Shown here: positions 48,087 through 57,105 of the stretch, one piece after another | Layout of the letters: every line of letters starts with the position of its first letter | Position numbering within the stretch: position 1 is the first letter of the stretch | Assembly (NCBI RefSeq): GCF_945859685.1 | Contig: NC_079149.1 | Coordinates: 68,280,991-68,344,990 of the forward strand | Direction of reading: 5' to 3' | DNA: 64,000 bases | Origin: Eupeodes corollae | Taxonomy: Eukaryota; Arthropoda; Insecta; Diptera; Syrphidae | Program-made: the position numbers and the translations under genes | The notes under the pieces: generated by a model | Databases searched by the model: none | The model's input: the letters and a program-made list of their open reading frames with translations, nothing else | Told to the model about the DNA's origin: nothing

Positions 48087-48150
48087 AAATTTATTCGTTG
48101 CAGTGTGGATGGTATATGGAACGCGAATAGAGTTTGACAGTTCGTAGCAA
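48087..48150. repeat. Two MITE ends joined without an interior
   Basis: ATTTATTCGTTGCAGTGTGG (like the left end of the 47412 element) is followed after a few bases by GGAACGCGAATAGAGTTTGA (like its right end and flank at 47900..47920). This could be an internally deleted copy or an excision product. Confidence 0.5.
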
Positions 48151-48817
48151 ACACACTGCAATTCGGTACTAACAAATTGTTTTTACAAAATTCTCTTATT
48201 ATAGAGAACAAAATGCAAATTTTATTATCCTAACATAAGTTTGAATTGATTTCTTAAAATTAATATGTGTTTTTGTTTGAAATTGACTTTTTGAAATGTA
48301 TAAAATCACGTTTGTTCGTCCATTCGTTCATTCGTTGTTCCCTCTCATGTGCAAGGCTCTTAAAAGAATGCATCATAAATCAAATTGGAACTATATTGCT
48401 ATCGTTTTGTTAAGAATTTGTGTGGACACAAACCACAACTTTGGTTTCGGTCGGTCCGTAGTAAATAACATTGAGGCTCCACAAGAGTAAAATCCAATCC
48501 AGCTTCTCTTCCGCAATCTCATCCGCATTGTTTTTTTTGACTGGGTATATTTTGTCTTGCCATGAGAAACTTCAAATGTCACATTAGAAACGGTTAATAT
48601 GTTGTTTACTTATTTGGTGATTTATCTTTAGTGTTGGTAGTTACTGTTCTTTTTTACAAAGCTGACTTTCAATTAAATTATATAAACACAAAATGCATTT
48701 GAGTAAACAAAAATTAACCCTTTAAAAAAATGTATGCTGTTTAAGAAGCTGGAGGAACTACAACAGCTAACTATTCCAGAGGATAAAAGAAAACACAGGT
48801 TTTGAATCAATCTTTTT
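48151..48817. other. Intergenic DNA, no gene recognised
   Basis: No domain found. ORF 48296..48490 contains no known motif. Confidence 0.4.
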
Positions 48818-48958
48818 CTCAAAGTAAGGGAACTTCATGATTTAGAGGCGCACCTACTTAAGTACTTACTATGGGAGGACGGCGCAGACTATAAGAATTT
48901 TCGTAGGATGTCGGTCGAAAGCTTTGAAGCTGTTCTGCGCCTAGTAAAGATATTTTGA
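48818..48958 (+). pseudogene. PIF/Harbinger-like transposase N-terminal fragment
   Basis: A 46-codon open stretch reads LKVRELHDLEAHLLKY, DGADYKNFRRMSVESFEAVL and ends at TGA (48956). The pattern of an acidic lead, then F(R)RMS.E.F..LL, is the N-terminal block of Harbinger transposases and of HARBI1. No DDE catalytic part follows, so this is a fragment. The DNA after it is interrupted by a short retro-insertion at 49319. Confidence 0.5.
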
Positions 48959-49318
48959 ATTAATGAATTTAGGCATTCGACGACAATTTAAACGAAATGA
49001 AATTTTAATTTCAAAAAGACTGTGGAAAATGAACTATCACCACTACATACAATTTGATAACAGAATTTTGATCCGCTCGAAAAATCCAAACTGCGATGAC
49101 CGGATCGACTAGGTGTTGAATTGTTGGGGTCTATTGGATTATCTGATGACAGGCCGGTAGTCCTGTCATCGGAAAAGTTCCATTGACTAAACCACAAACC
49201 AAGCGTTATGTCGGTCGGGCTTTTGAAAAGTTTCTTATTAACTTTACGATATCATGTGTCATAAATAGCGACCTAAGAATTTCCAAAACATATTGCAGCT
49301 TCAAACCTCGAGCGTTGA

Positions 49319-49633
49319 GAAAAAAGTTTGCTTAAGTTTGTTCATATTTTTTGATTTATTTATTTATTTATTTTGTTTATCATTTTTAAATAAAACAAGA
49401 GAAGGAAAGACAATGCTGCTTAGTACAGATTCTGAAATAAAATGAACAAAATTGCAATGACAGAATAGTTATCAGCTGCTAAAGCGCGACAAAATTGAAA
49501 ATAGATTTATTTGGGAGCTGAGCTCTCACTTACGATATTTTTGTATCTAATCACAAAGAGTTAAGTAACATTTCACATTGCAATATGTCAAAGGAGGCAG
49601 GACCGAAGGCCTGATTGTAGTTTAGCTACTAGT
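49319..49633 (-). mobile_element. Short retro-insertion with a 19-bp target duplication
   Basis: TTCAAACCTCGAGCGTTGA occurs at 49300..49318 and again, identical, at 49634..49652, enclosing 315 bases. Just inside the left copy lies a GATTTATTTATTTATTTA run, which read on the minus strand is an A-rich 3' tail. A long exact target duplication plus an A-rich tail is the mark of a LINE-driven insertion: a SINE, a truncated LINE or a processed transcript. The body is not recognised. Confidence 0.75.
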
Positions 49634-49779
49634 TTCAAACCTCGAGCGTTGACTGACATCTTTGATAAAAATGTAGGTAAACAGTTCAAACATTTTCAGG
49701 CTGAAAGTTTTAGTCATTTTTAGTCTGAAGTCGTTCCACACTTCAAAAGTTGTGCTAATTCTTACAAAAGAGAACGATA

Positions 49780-50345
49780 AGGAAAGCGTCGACCAGCGCC
49801 CCAGGGAAGCTTGCGTTACCCCAATACAATTCTGTGAACATGTTAAGGCATGCCCACACCCCTTGCTGAGGAGCGAGACCTATCTAACGCCTCTTGTACC
49901 CAGGATTCTTAGATGTTGGCTGGATACCATTCGTTCCCGCTATTTTGTTTAACCACAGGGGCTTACCTGTCAGACACGCTGGACCCGGACAACCAGTGAC
50001 AATGCGACACCAAAAACGACCAGGCTCAGAGGCTCCTGTCTCCCGTGGTACCAGAATATAGCTTCCGGTGGAGCTTCCGCAACCGTTAAGGTTACTTCTA
50101 GATGAGTCCCTTAAGACTCGAGGCCTAGCAACTTCAGGCATGCACACCCTGTTGGAGGTCAAGGAGGAAACTTACAACCGAGTGTGCACACCTCCCCCAC
50201 TTGTATCACCCTATTTTGACCCAGACACTCAACGAGTAGGCTCAAAGCAAGCTCGAGCCAAGTCGTTCAATCCAGCAGCAAAGACCCTGATGGGGAGCAC
50301 GAACAAACATCGCATGCACTGATAAATGCTGCAAGTTCACAATAA
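49780..50345. repeat. Unclassified GC-rich repeat-like segment
   Basis: Base composition changes sharply here against the AT-rich background. Overlapping ORFs on both strands (49752..49952, 49884..50162, 50068..50322) share no known domain. It resembles untranslated leader DNA of a retrotransposon in composition only. Confidence 0.35.
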
Positions 50346-50390
50346 CGACTACACGCGGCCAACACTACAACAGAACACAACACAAAAACT

Positions 50391-50430
50391 ACTACCACCG
50401 GTTACAACTTAATAGTACACCGGTGGTAGT
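50391..50430. repeat. Hairpin with 12-bp perfect stem
   Basis: ACTACCACCGGT (50391..50402) and ACCGGTGGTAGT (50419..50430) are exact inverted copies around 16 bases. With a 3-base indel the pairing extends into ACACAAAA on the outer sides. It closes the GC-rich segment to its left. Confidence 0.75.
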
Positions 50431-50473
50431 TTTGTGTACTTAAATACATTACAAATTTTATAGAGACAGTGGT

Positions 50474-50938
50474 CAGGTTCAGACGACATAAGGGAGCTGA
50501 AAGTAAAGTAAGTTTCTAATATCTAGTTGGCAAGCTGCCAAAAATTGGAAAATTGACTGGGATATTAGTCAAGAAAAATCTCCCTGACTATCAAGTCAGG
50601 TCTTATTATGTCAAAATGACAGTTGATATTGTTTTATTTAATCAAGTGAAAATTGAACTTTACTATACTATTTATTTATTTTCCGCACAATTCCAAATTA
50701 TGCTTTATGTAAAAGGGTTCCTTGTCAAATTCAAAAAGGAATAAGTAATAATCTAAAATGCCACAATGAACTTGTAGCTTGCCTAAGAAGTGGTTTGTAA
50801 ACAAAGAAGAGGTTAGTGAAGTAAAGTTCTAAGTTTTATTTGTATGACACTTGAAAACGAACTTGTTGTCTAGGTTAAAATGTACTTTCAAAGAATGCGG
50901 TTGACTGCAAATGAAGTCCCTTATGTTGTCTGAACCTG
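50474..50938. mobile_element. MITE family M, copy A (465 bases)
   Basis: The left end CAGGTTCAGACGACATAAGG is inverted at the right end (CCCTTATGTTGTCTGAACCTG, ending 50938). Copy B at 53455..53912 shares both ends and internal blocks such as GTCAAGAAAAATCTCCCT and GTCAAAATGACAG. The ORF 50553..50744 is not conserved in copy B and is probably meaningless. Confidence 0.82.
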
Positions 50939-51219
50939 CAAAATAAACTGTCGATCGCCCAGCCAAATAGAAAATAGGTCTACTTTTGCTTTGACTTAAC
51001 CTTGTTCTGACATTTACAAAATTACGATATAAAACGGTGCCACATAAGAATCCATTATTTTATTCGAAATGTCAAAGTCCGCCAGCCCGAACGTGAAGTT
51101 GTGGTTTGGCTATAAAAGAGTTACCAGACAAAATTGTCTTTTGGTGAACTAATTACAAAATAAAATGTATTAAATATTTTCATTAATTGATTATTAGGGC
51201 AATAAATACCATAGTTCAT

Positions 51220-52612
51220 AGTTCTTCAGAACATGTCCCCGCTATTGTTCTAAAGAGTTGTTCTTCAACGCTGGCAATACCAGTGCCTGAGCTTTTTCAT
51301 CTGTCCTACTCCTGAGGTCTCGTTAAGAGAGGATGGAAACCTGCATTTGCCCAGCCCATACCCAAAAAAGAGCGAATCTTTCTCAGTCTCAAATTACCAA
51401 CCGATTGCACTTACGTCCCTTCTTTCCAAGGTCATGGAAATGCTGATTATTTATCAGCTCAAGAAATATCTTGAATATCGAAAGCTTCTTAATGACCGTC
51501 AGTACGTCGGCTTTCGAAAAAATAGGTCCACTGGTGATCTCATGGTTCATCTCACCGAACAGTGGAACAAATCTTTATATCGCTTTGGGAAAGGTAAGAT
51601 TATTGCACTAGATATTTCAAAAGCATTAGATATGGTTTGGCATTAGGCTCTCTTATCGAAAATGCGTTCTTTCGGTTTTCATGAATCCCCGTCTTCATTG
51701 GATTAGTAACTACCTTTCGGATAATGCAATACAAGTAGTATTGGATGGATTGAAGTCTGAAAACCACAAAATAAATGCTGGTTTGCCCCAGGGCTCTGTT
51801 CTATCTCCAACACTCTTTCTCATTTCAGTTTCCCTGACGAAAGTACTCTTAGCTTTTCATATTCGTTTTCAGACTCACATCCCTCTTCCTTGGATGTGGA
51901 ACTGTAACGACAAAATATGATAAGCTCATTAAATTCCGACCTAAGCAGCATTGTTCAATGGGGATTAAGAAACCGCGTGGAATTTAATGATTCGAAAAAG
52001 CAACGCTGTCTTGTATCGTTAAAGCGACATATACCCCCATTGGATTTCACTTGCATCAATAAGACTGAACACCTCGATATTCTCGGTATATGTGTCACCA
52101 ACCACCTCTTGTGGAATGATCACATACGCGATGTCGCCAAAAATGCCGCAAGGTGTTTGGGTTTTCTTAGGCGATGCAAGAAATGTTTCACACCTTCTGA
52201 TCTGGCTGTTATCTACAAGACTTATATACGTCCGAAGCTTGAGTATAACTCCCATCTCTGGGCTGGTGCTCATGCAACTTACTTAAGCCTCTTGGATAGT
52301 ATTGAACGTGGAGCATTTAAATTGATAGATGATAATATCATCATAAGTTCATTTACTTGGCTTGAACATTGTCGTAAGGTCTCTTGTCTGACCGTTTTTG
52401 ACCGTTTTTTTAACCCTTCCTTTCCTTAAACAGTTCAACCGTAATACTCGCGCTTTTAGGAATGCTCAAATGCAGAGATTCGTTCTTTAGCCGTACTACG
52501 AAAATGTGGAATGCCTTACCGCACTCTGTTTTTCCTTGTAATTGCAGTATTCAGGAATTCAAAACCAATGTATACCGACAATTCCTTTTAAACCCGCTCT
52601 ATTCTTTCTAGT
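51220..52612 (+). pseudogene. LINE ORF2 (RT and C-terminus), catalytic box deleted
   Basis: Blocks in order: SPEHVPAIVLKS region near 51225, PKKSESFSVSNYQPIALTS, GFRKNRSTGDLMVHL, IIALDISKALDMVWH then a stop (51645), HWISNYLSDNAIQVVLDGL and GLPQGSVLSPTLFLISV. The reading then jumps to LLAFHIRFQTHIPLP; the intervening segment, which in the sister fragment at 20038..20430 holds FGDDS, is missing. The frame 51917..52429 gives MISSLNSDLSSIVQWGLRN and the thumb to DRFF, followed by a shifted tail ending near KPMYTD. The reverse transcriptase is inactive. Family resembles CR1/Jockey-group LINEs; no ORF1 or endonuclease is here. Confidence 0.83.
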
Positions 52613-52689
52613 GCTAACACTGTGGCTGCATGATAAGAGTAGTAGTATTCACTTTTTTTCAGGTTTAGTCACAATTAATCGTGTCTTGA

Positions 52690-53040
52690 AGTGGCTGATC
52701 GAACTGTGCCGCAAAATAAAATCGTATGATGGCATTTCGTCACGTAAGCCACTAAGCGTTTCGCGGTGTCCGGCTGCCGTATACTGTAGTGGCAGTAGAC
52801 TGTTGTCTTGGGTTCAATCTATGACACCTAACTTTCACAGGTAGTGTCTTTTGCGAGGAATAAATAAGGCTTTCAAGAGTAAATCTTGTCATGATAAGTG
52901 CTTTTCCAAATAAGGATTCGGCATAGAAACTGTAGGTCCCCTCCATCCCTGACATGACTCGAACACAGGAATGGTTGAGAGTTGTAAGTCACTAGGCCCA
53001 ATTTCTCTACGGACTGTTGGGCCACCTAATTTTATTTTTT
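52690..53040 (+). mobile_element. SINE-like repeat, longest copy
   Basis: A non-coding unit with GAAGTGGCTGATCGAACTG near its start, a GGGTTCAATCTATGACACC block near 52810 that resembles a tRNA-type B box (GGTTCRANNCC), and GGATTCGGCATAG, GGTCCCCTCCATCC and GAGAGTTGTAAGTCAC. It ends with the tail AGGCCCAATTTCTCTACGG...GCCACC followed by T- and A-rich DNA. Related copies are at 30738..30932 (minus) and 59330..59455. Its 3' tail is similar to the 3' end of the LINE at 1125..4366. Confidence 0.65.
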
Positions 53041-53454
53041 AATTAAATACAAATGTAATTATTTTCTATTTTTTGTCAAGGAAGGAAGGTTAACAAAAGT
53101 AAGTCTTTAAGAATGAGGGGCAGCAGGTTTCCAAGAAAATCAAGGAAGACAGTTTAAATAAAATCGTAAGAACTTTTTTTTAATCGCTTCCATTATTAAA
53201 ATATGTATAGAATAATAAGGTCTTGTTAAACATGCAGAATTGAGAATTGATCACACAAACGAAACACAAAACATTCAATTCATACAATTCTGCACTTAAT
53301 AAATAAATCCCGGAGTTATGAAAGCATTATCAGCTGGCATTCTGACTTTAGTATGCCTAGGAAAAAATGGCGATCTCAAGGCAACCTAGCCTGAGATCCA
53401 ATTAGCGCTGTAGTGCGCCGTTTAGTATGCCTAACTTGATACTAAAAGAGATGG
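53041..53454. other. Spacer, no gene recognised
   Basis: AT-rich, with a slightly GC-richer stretch just before the next MITE (53330..53454) that contains a repeated TTTAGTATGCCTA motif (near 53347 and 53422). Confidence 0.45.
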
Positions 53455-53912
53455 CGCGGGTCTAGACGACATAAGGAAAGGTTAAGTTTCTAGCATTTGA
53501 TTTGCCAGCTGCCAAAAAATTGCCTTCCAATTAAGGCAACTTTATTAGAAAGCTAGTCAAGAAAAAATCTCCCTAACTGTCGGCCAATTCCACTTACGTC
53601 AAAATGACGGCTTATCATAATTTTGTATTCAACTGAAAGCTGAACTTTATAACTCTGTGATTTATTTATTTTCTACAAAGTTGTATTTGATGTTTTACAT
53701 ATGTAAAAGGGTCAAATTGGAAAAGAAATAAGCAATATTTTTTAAGATACAAAATTTAGGACGTACTTGTAGTTTTGGTAGTTTTCGCACAATCATCTGT
53801 TCCTAGTTTAAATTTAATGACACTTAAAAAACTAAGTAGTTGCCTTGCCCAAAATTTACGTTCAAAGAACGCAGTTGACTGCAAATGAAGTCCCTTATGT
53901 CGTCTGAACCTG
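53455..53912. mobile_element. MITE family M, copy B
   Basis: Left end GTCTAGACGACATAAGG and right end CCCTTATGTCGTCTGAACCTG pair as inverted repeats. The interior matches copy A (50474..50938) in several blocks, including AGCTGCCAAAAA near the left and CAAAGAACGCAGTTGACTGC near the right. Copy C abuts it directly at 53913. Confidence 0.8.
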
Positions 53913-53958
53913 CCATTTTTCTTGACTATTTTTCCAGTCAACTTTCCAATAGAGTTTT

Positions 53959-55090
53959 AACGTACGGTGTAGCAGTATGGTGGACTGCTTTAGAGAAAGG
54001 TATAAACAGGGATAAGTTAAATAAAGTTCAACGTTCAGCCTGCCTATGTATAAGCGGATCGCTTCGCACGATTCCGTCTGCGGCACTGGACACCTTGCTC
54101 TACCTTACACCTCTTGACATATTTAGTAAACAAATAGCTGCAAGCTCTGCTATCCGCCTCAATGCTTCGTCGCAGTGGACTAACAACAACATTGGCCACT
54201 CCGTAATTCTAAGGTACTTAGAATCAATTCCAAAGCACACAGACTACACCATCCCCCAACTACAATTCGATAGGAATTTCCAGATTTCTATACCTCCCAG
54301 ATCTTTTTGGGAGGATAGGACATTCTTAGAGGATGAGTCAATCCACTTTTACACAGATGGCTCAAAGACCAAAGAAGGGGTTGGTGGTGGTGTGTACTCT
54401 GAACGACTGAAATTAAGTCTCTCATTCCGCCTTCCCAATCATTGTAGCGTGTTCCAGGCGGAACTTTTGGCGATTAAGGAAGTCTTGTCTTGGCTCAAAG
54501 AAAACGTGATATAACAGTACAACCCATCCTACCACGTTTGGCAAGTACTGGCATACCAATCGCTACTTGTAAACTGCTACTAATGCAAGACGCTGTGAGG
54601 AGGGCAGGCACCAGGTGGACCAACATCACCACGTGTCAAGCCACAAAAAACATCTGGCCAACACTGGATTTAAAACGTTCAAGGTGCTTGCTCTCTCTAA
54701 GCAGATCGCATATAAGCTCGATAATAGGTGTCATAACCGGACACTGTCCAATAGGAAAGCACGCCATGAGACTAGGCGTATTCTCAAATGACTTTTGCAG
54801 AAGCTGTATGGACGAGGAAGAGGAAGAAACGGTTCTTCATCTTCTCTGCACATGCCCTGCTCTAGCTCGAAAACGCAAGAATTACCTAGGAGAATTCTTC
54901 TTTAACGATCTAAACGATCTTAATCATATCGGGATAATCAGCCTCTCACGTTTCGTAAGAGACTCTAACTGGTTCCATTGAGCTTAGGAGAAAGCCTCAA
55001 GATTCATGTGGTATCACAATGGGCCATTAAACTGGCCTAAGTGTGTCCGTTCCATCTTGGACAGCCACTATAACCTAACCTAACCCTAAC
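53959..55090 (+). mobile_element. RNase H-type LINE, 5'-truncated, with TAACC tail
   Basis: The insertion is bracketed by CTTTCCAATAGAGTTTT (53942..53958) and CTTCCAATTGAGTTTT (55091..55106), a target duplication of about 16 bases with small changes, inside MITE copy C. It holds the end of an ORF2: RT thumb, RNase H and a Cys-rich C-terminus, then a 3' UTR and TAACCTAACCTAACCCTAACC (split here only by the tail boundary). The family includes truncated copies at 19225..19665 and 24303..24622. Clade placement (I, LOA or R1 group) is inferred from the RNase H domain. Confidence 0.84.
53960..54979 (+). pseudogene. LINE ORF2 end: RNase H domain and CCHC-like tail
   Basis: One frame to 54511 reads YGVAVWWTALEKGINRDKL, then the RNase H start HFYTDGSKTKEGVGGGVYS (first Asp) and FQAELLAIKEVLSWLKE (Glu). 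The next codons fall into a second frame (54490..54981) starting beyond the central RNase H motifs, so the SDSQAA-type and final Asp blocks are deleted. The remainder has LLLMQDAVRRAGTRW, SLSRSHISSIIGVITGHCP and FCRSCMDEEEEETVLHLLC, then CPAL. RNase H removes RNA from the cDNA hybrid; this copy cannot. The apparent ORF start at 53885 lies in MITE DNA, so its first ~25 codons are not LINE sequence. Confidence 0.85.
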
Positions 55091-55197
55091 CTTCCAATTG
55101 AGTTTTCTAAATTGAAAGGAACATTTTTGGCACCCGAGCAATCAGATACTAGAAAATTGCTTTACTTTCAATTAATCCCTTAAGTTGTCTGAACCTG

Positions 55198-56979
55198 TCC
55201 ATTCATTCTATAATCGGCATGAATATTTTCGAATAGAAAAGTCATTTTTTCTCAAGGTTATGTACCTACCTGTAAAATTAAGGCATAAAATTGCATTTCT
55301 AATAAGCATTTAGATTAATGAAAAGAGTACTTCATAACAAATAAAATCATTTAAGTAAACAAAAACACATATGGGTAGGTATTATTAAGTCGTTTCTGTT
55401 ATTTGCAGGCATCTCATGCTGTTTGAACATTGCTGGACTGCATTCCCTTTCCGGTATTATTCCAAAAATTTTAATATTGAAATAAATTGAATAAATCAGA
55501 GTCTACAGAGCTTAATTTTTGTAACGATATCAGCAGATTGCATAGATGTAAAAGCAGCTAAGAAGTTATGATAAGGTTCCTAGATTTAAAAAGCGTTGAC
55601 AGGCTATAAAGGCTATGTTGGCTTTGAGCAGCAGTCGGCGTATTTATTCTTTATGTTCTTCATTATTGACCCAAGGTATTTGAAGGATTGAATAACTTCA
55701 AATGCATCCTCCGCTTCCTTGAGTATTTGACCAACTGTTCTTTGTCTAATCTTTATCCTTTACTAATGTGCTGCACAAGGCTCCACTAACAGAGCCCAAA
55801 CACCAGGTTGAATTAAGTTTCACTTGATTTTCACTATTATTCATATAAAACGTCTATGATCTGTATTTTGACTTTTAATTGCTTGTGCTTTTAATTAATT
55901 TTATTATAATAAAGTCTTTAAACTAGAGCAATTTAAATAAGCCTTCAATTTCCTAGAGATGGCAACCGAGATGTGGCGAAATTAAATTCCAATTTTTAAA
56001 AAGTATTTACGACATAAATTTAGCTTTGAATGCATTCTTTCCTTTTGAAAAAGTAAGATGGTTAAACATTTTAACTAGATGTTGGTCGATAGCTTCCTTT
56101 TGAATCTGAAATCCTGATCGTGAAGTAAGAAAAATCAAACCATTCATAAACCAAAAGTAAAATTATCAATTTCCGCATATTTATACGATTTATTTAATTC
56201 AATTTACTTAATTCATAGTAGCCAAGCCATATATTATTTAGTGTATAAGTTATCTTCACATAGTATATAAGGGATTGTTTTATGTTAATAACAGTGTCAA
56301 GTAATTTTTAATTTTTTATTCTTTATTTTAATTGCATGTTCCTTTTTTGCAAGTTCAAGTTTGTATTATTTTGTGTTTATACTCGTATATATTAATAATT
56401 GATTAAACTTCAAAAGGTGTAAATATATAAAAATTCTGTCCGAATTCTTACATTTCATATGTTTTAATGTTCGTCGCATTGCATTTACATATCACGTTTT
56501 ATAGAAAATTCACTATAAGCAGTTTTGAGAAAATAAAGTTTAAGTTCATTTATAACGTATCTATTCTTATTTTCAATTCATTTAATAGATCGACTTTAGC
56601 ATTTTAGCAATAACTTTAATCAGTTAACAAATACTGAGTGCACATTTTAATTAATTTAACAAAGCTTCATTAAAACTTTAGGAAGATACACAAAAAAAGA
56701 AAACAACAAGAGCTAATAAATGTGTAATTATTCTTAAGAATCTCATTTGCTAATCTAATAGATTGCATATGCTTAGGTCCAATAACAAAAAGAAATGTAT
56801 AATTCATTTAAAATTAATTTTTTCAGTGTAATGTTTTATATTTTCTTTTTTTTTTTATAAATAAATATCACCTTGCGCTTTGCAAAACAACAATTTCGCT
56901 GGCTTTAGTTTTTTTTTTATATTTTAATTAATTAATAGATGTCACACACCCGCCTCGTTTTCGTCGTAAGCGTCATCTT
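55198..56979. other. Intergenic DNA and 3' flank of the amidohydrolase gene
   Basis: AT-rich, no gene recognised. The part next to 56980 should hold the 3' UTR of the minus-strand amidohydrolase gene; the poly(A) site cannot be set by eye. Confidence 0.45.
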
Positions 56980-57105
56980 TCAGTATCTTACTGGAGCCCA
57001 GCAACCAGTGGTTTCGTCACGACGATAATAACGTGGACGATTGTCCCGGAACACAGTGATGGCGGGAAACTGATTCTCTTGAATGAATTTAATCGTTGAT
57101 CTCAT
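56980..57105 (-). CDS. NTAN1: Amidohydrolase exon 5 (C-terminus), residues 270-310
   Basis: Acceptor CCGTCTATAG, then MRSTIKFIQENQFPAITVF, RDNRPRYYRRDETTGCW and a TGA stop at 56982..56980. The methionine is internal; the exon is joined in phase 0 to exon 4. Confidence 0.95.
   Translation of the reverse strand: MRSTIKFIQENQFPAITVFRDNRPRYYRRDETTGCWAPVRY

Larger units (their letters stand above)
53913..55197. mobile_element. MITE family M, copy C, left end missing, split by a LINE
   Basis: TTTTTCTTGACTATTTTTCC and CAGTCAACTTTCCAAT (53916..53951) match the inverted interior of copy A. After the LINE, 55091..55197 continues CTTCCAATTGAG and ends ATCCCTTAAGTTGTCTGAACCTG, the standard right end. 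The missing other half was probably lost when copies B and C became joined. Confidence 0.7.

Noticed and set aside
52690..52830. Genuine tRNA gene because of the B-box-like sequence
   Set aside because: No cloverleaf can be drawn, and the same sequence recurs in worn copies, which fits a SINE-like repeat instead.
55068..55090. A true telomeric or interstitial telomere array
   Set aside because: Only four irregular units, exactly at the 3' end of a LINE and repeated at other copies of that LINE; a tail is the better explanation.
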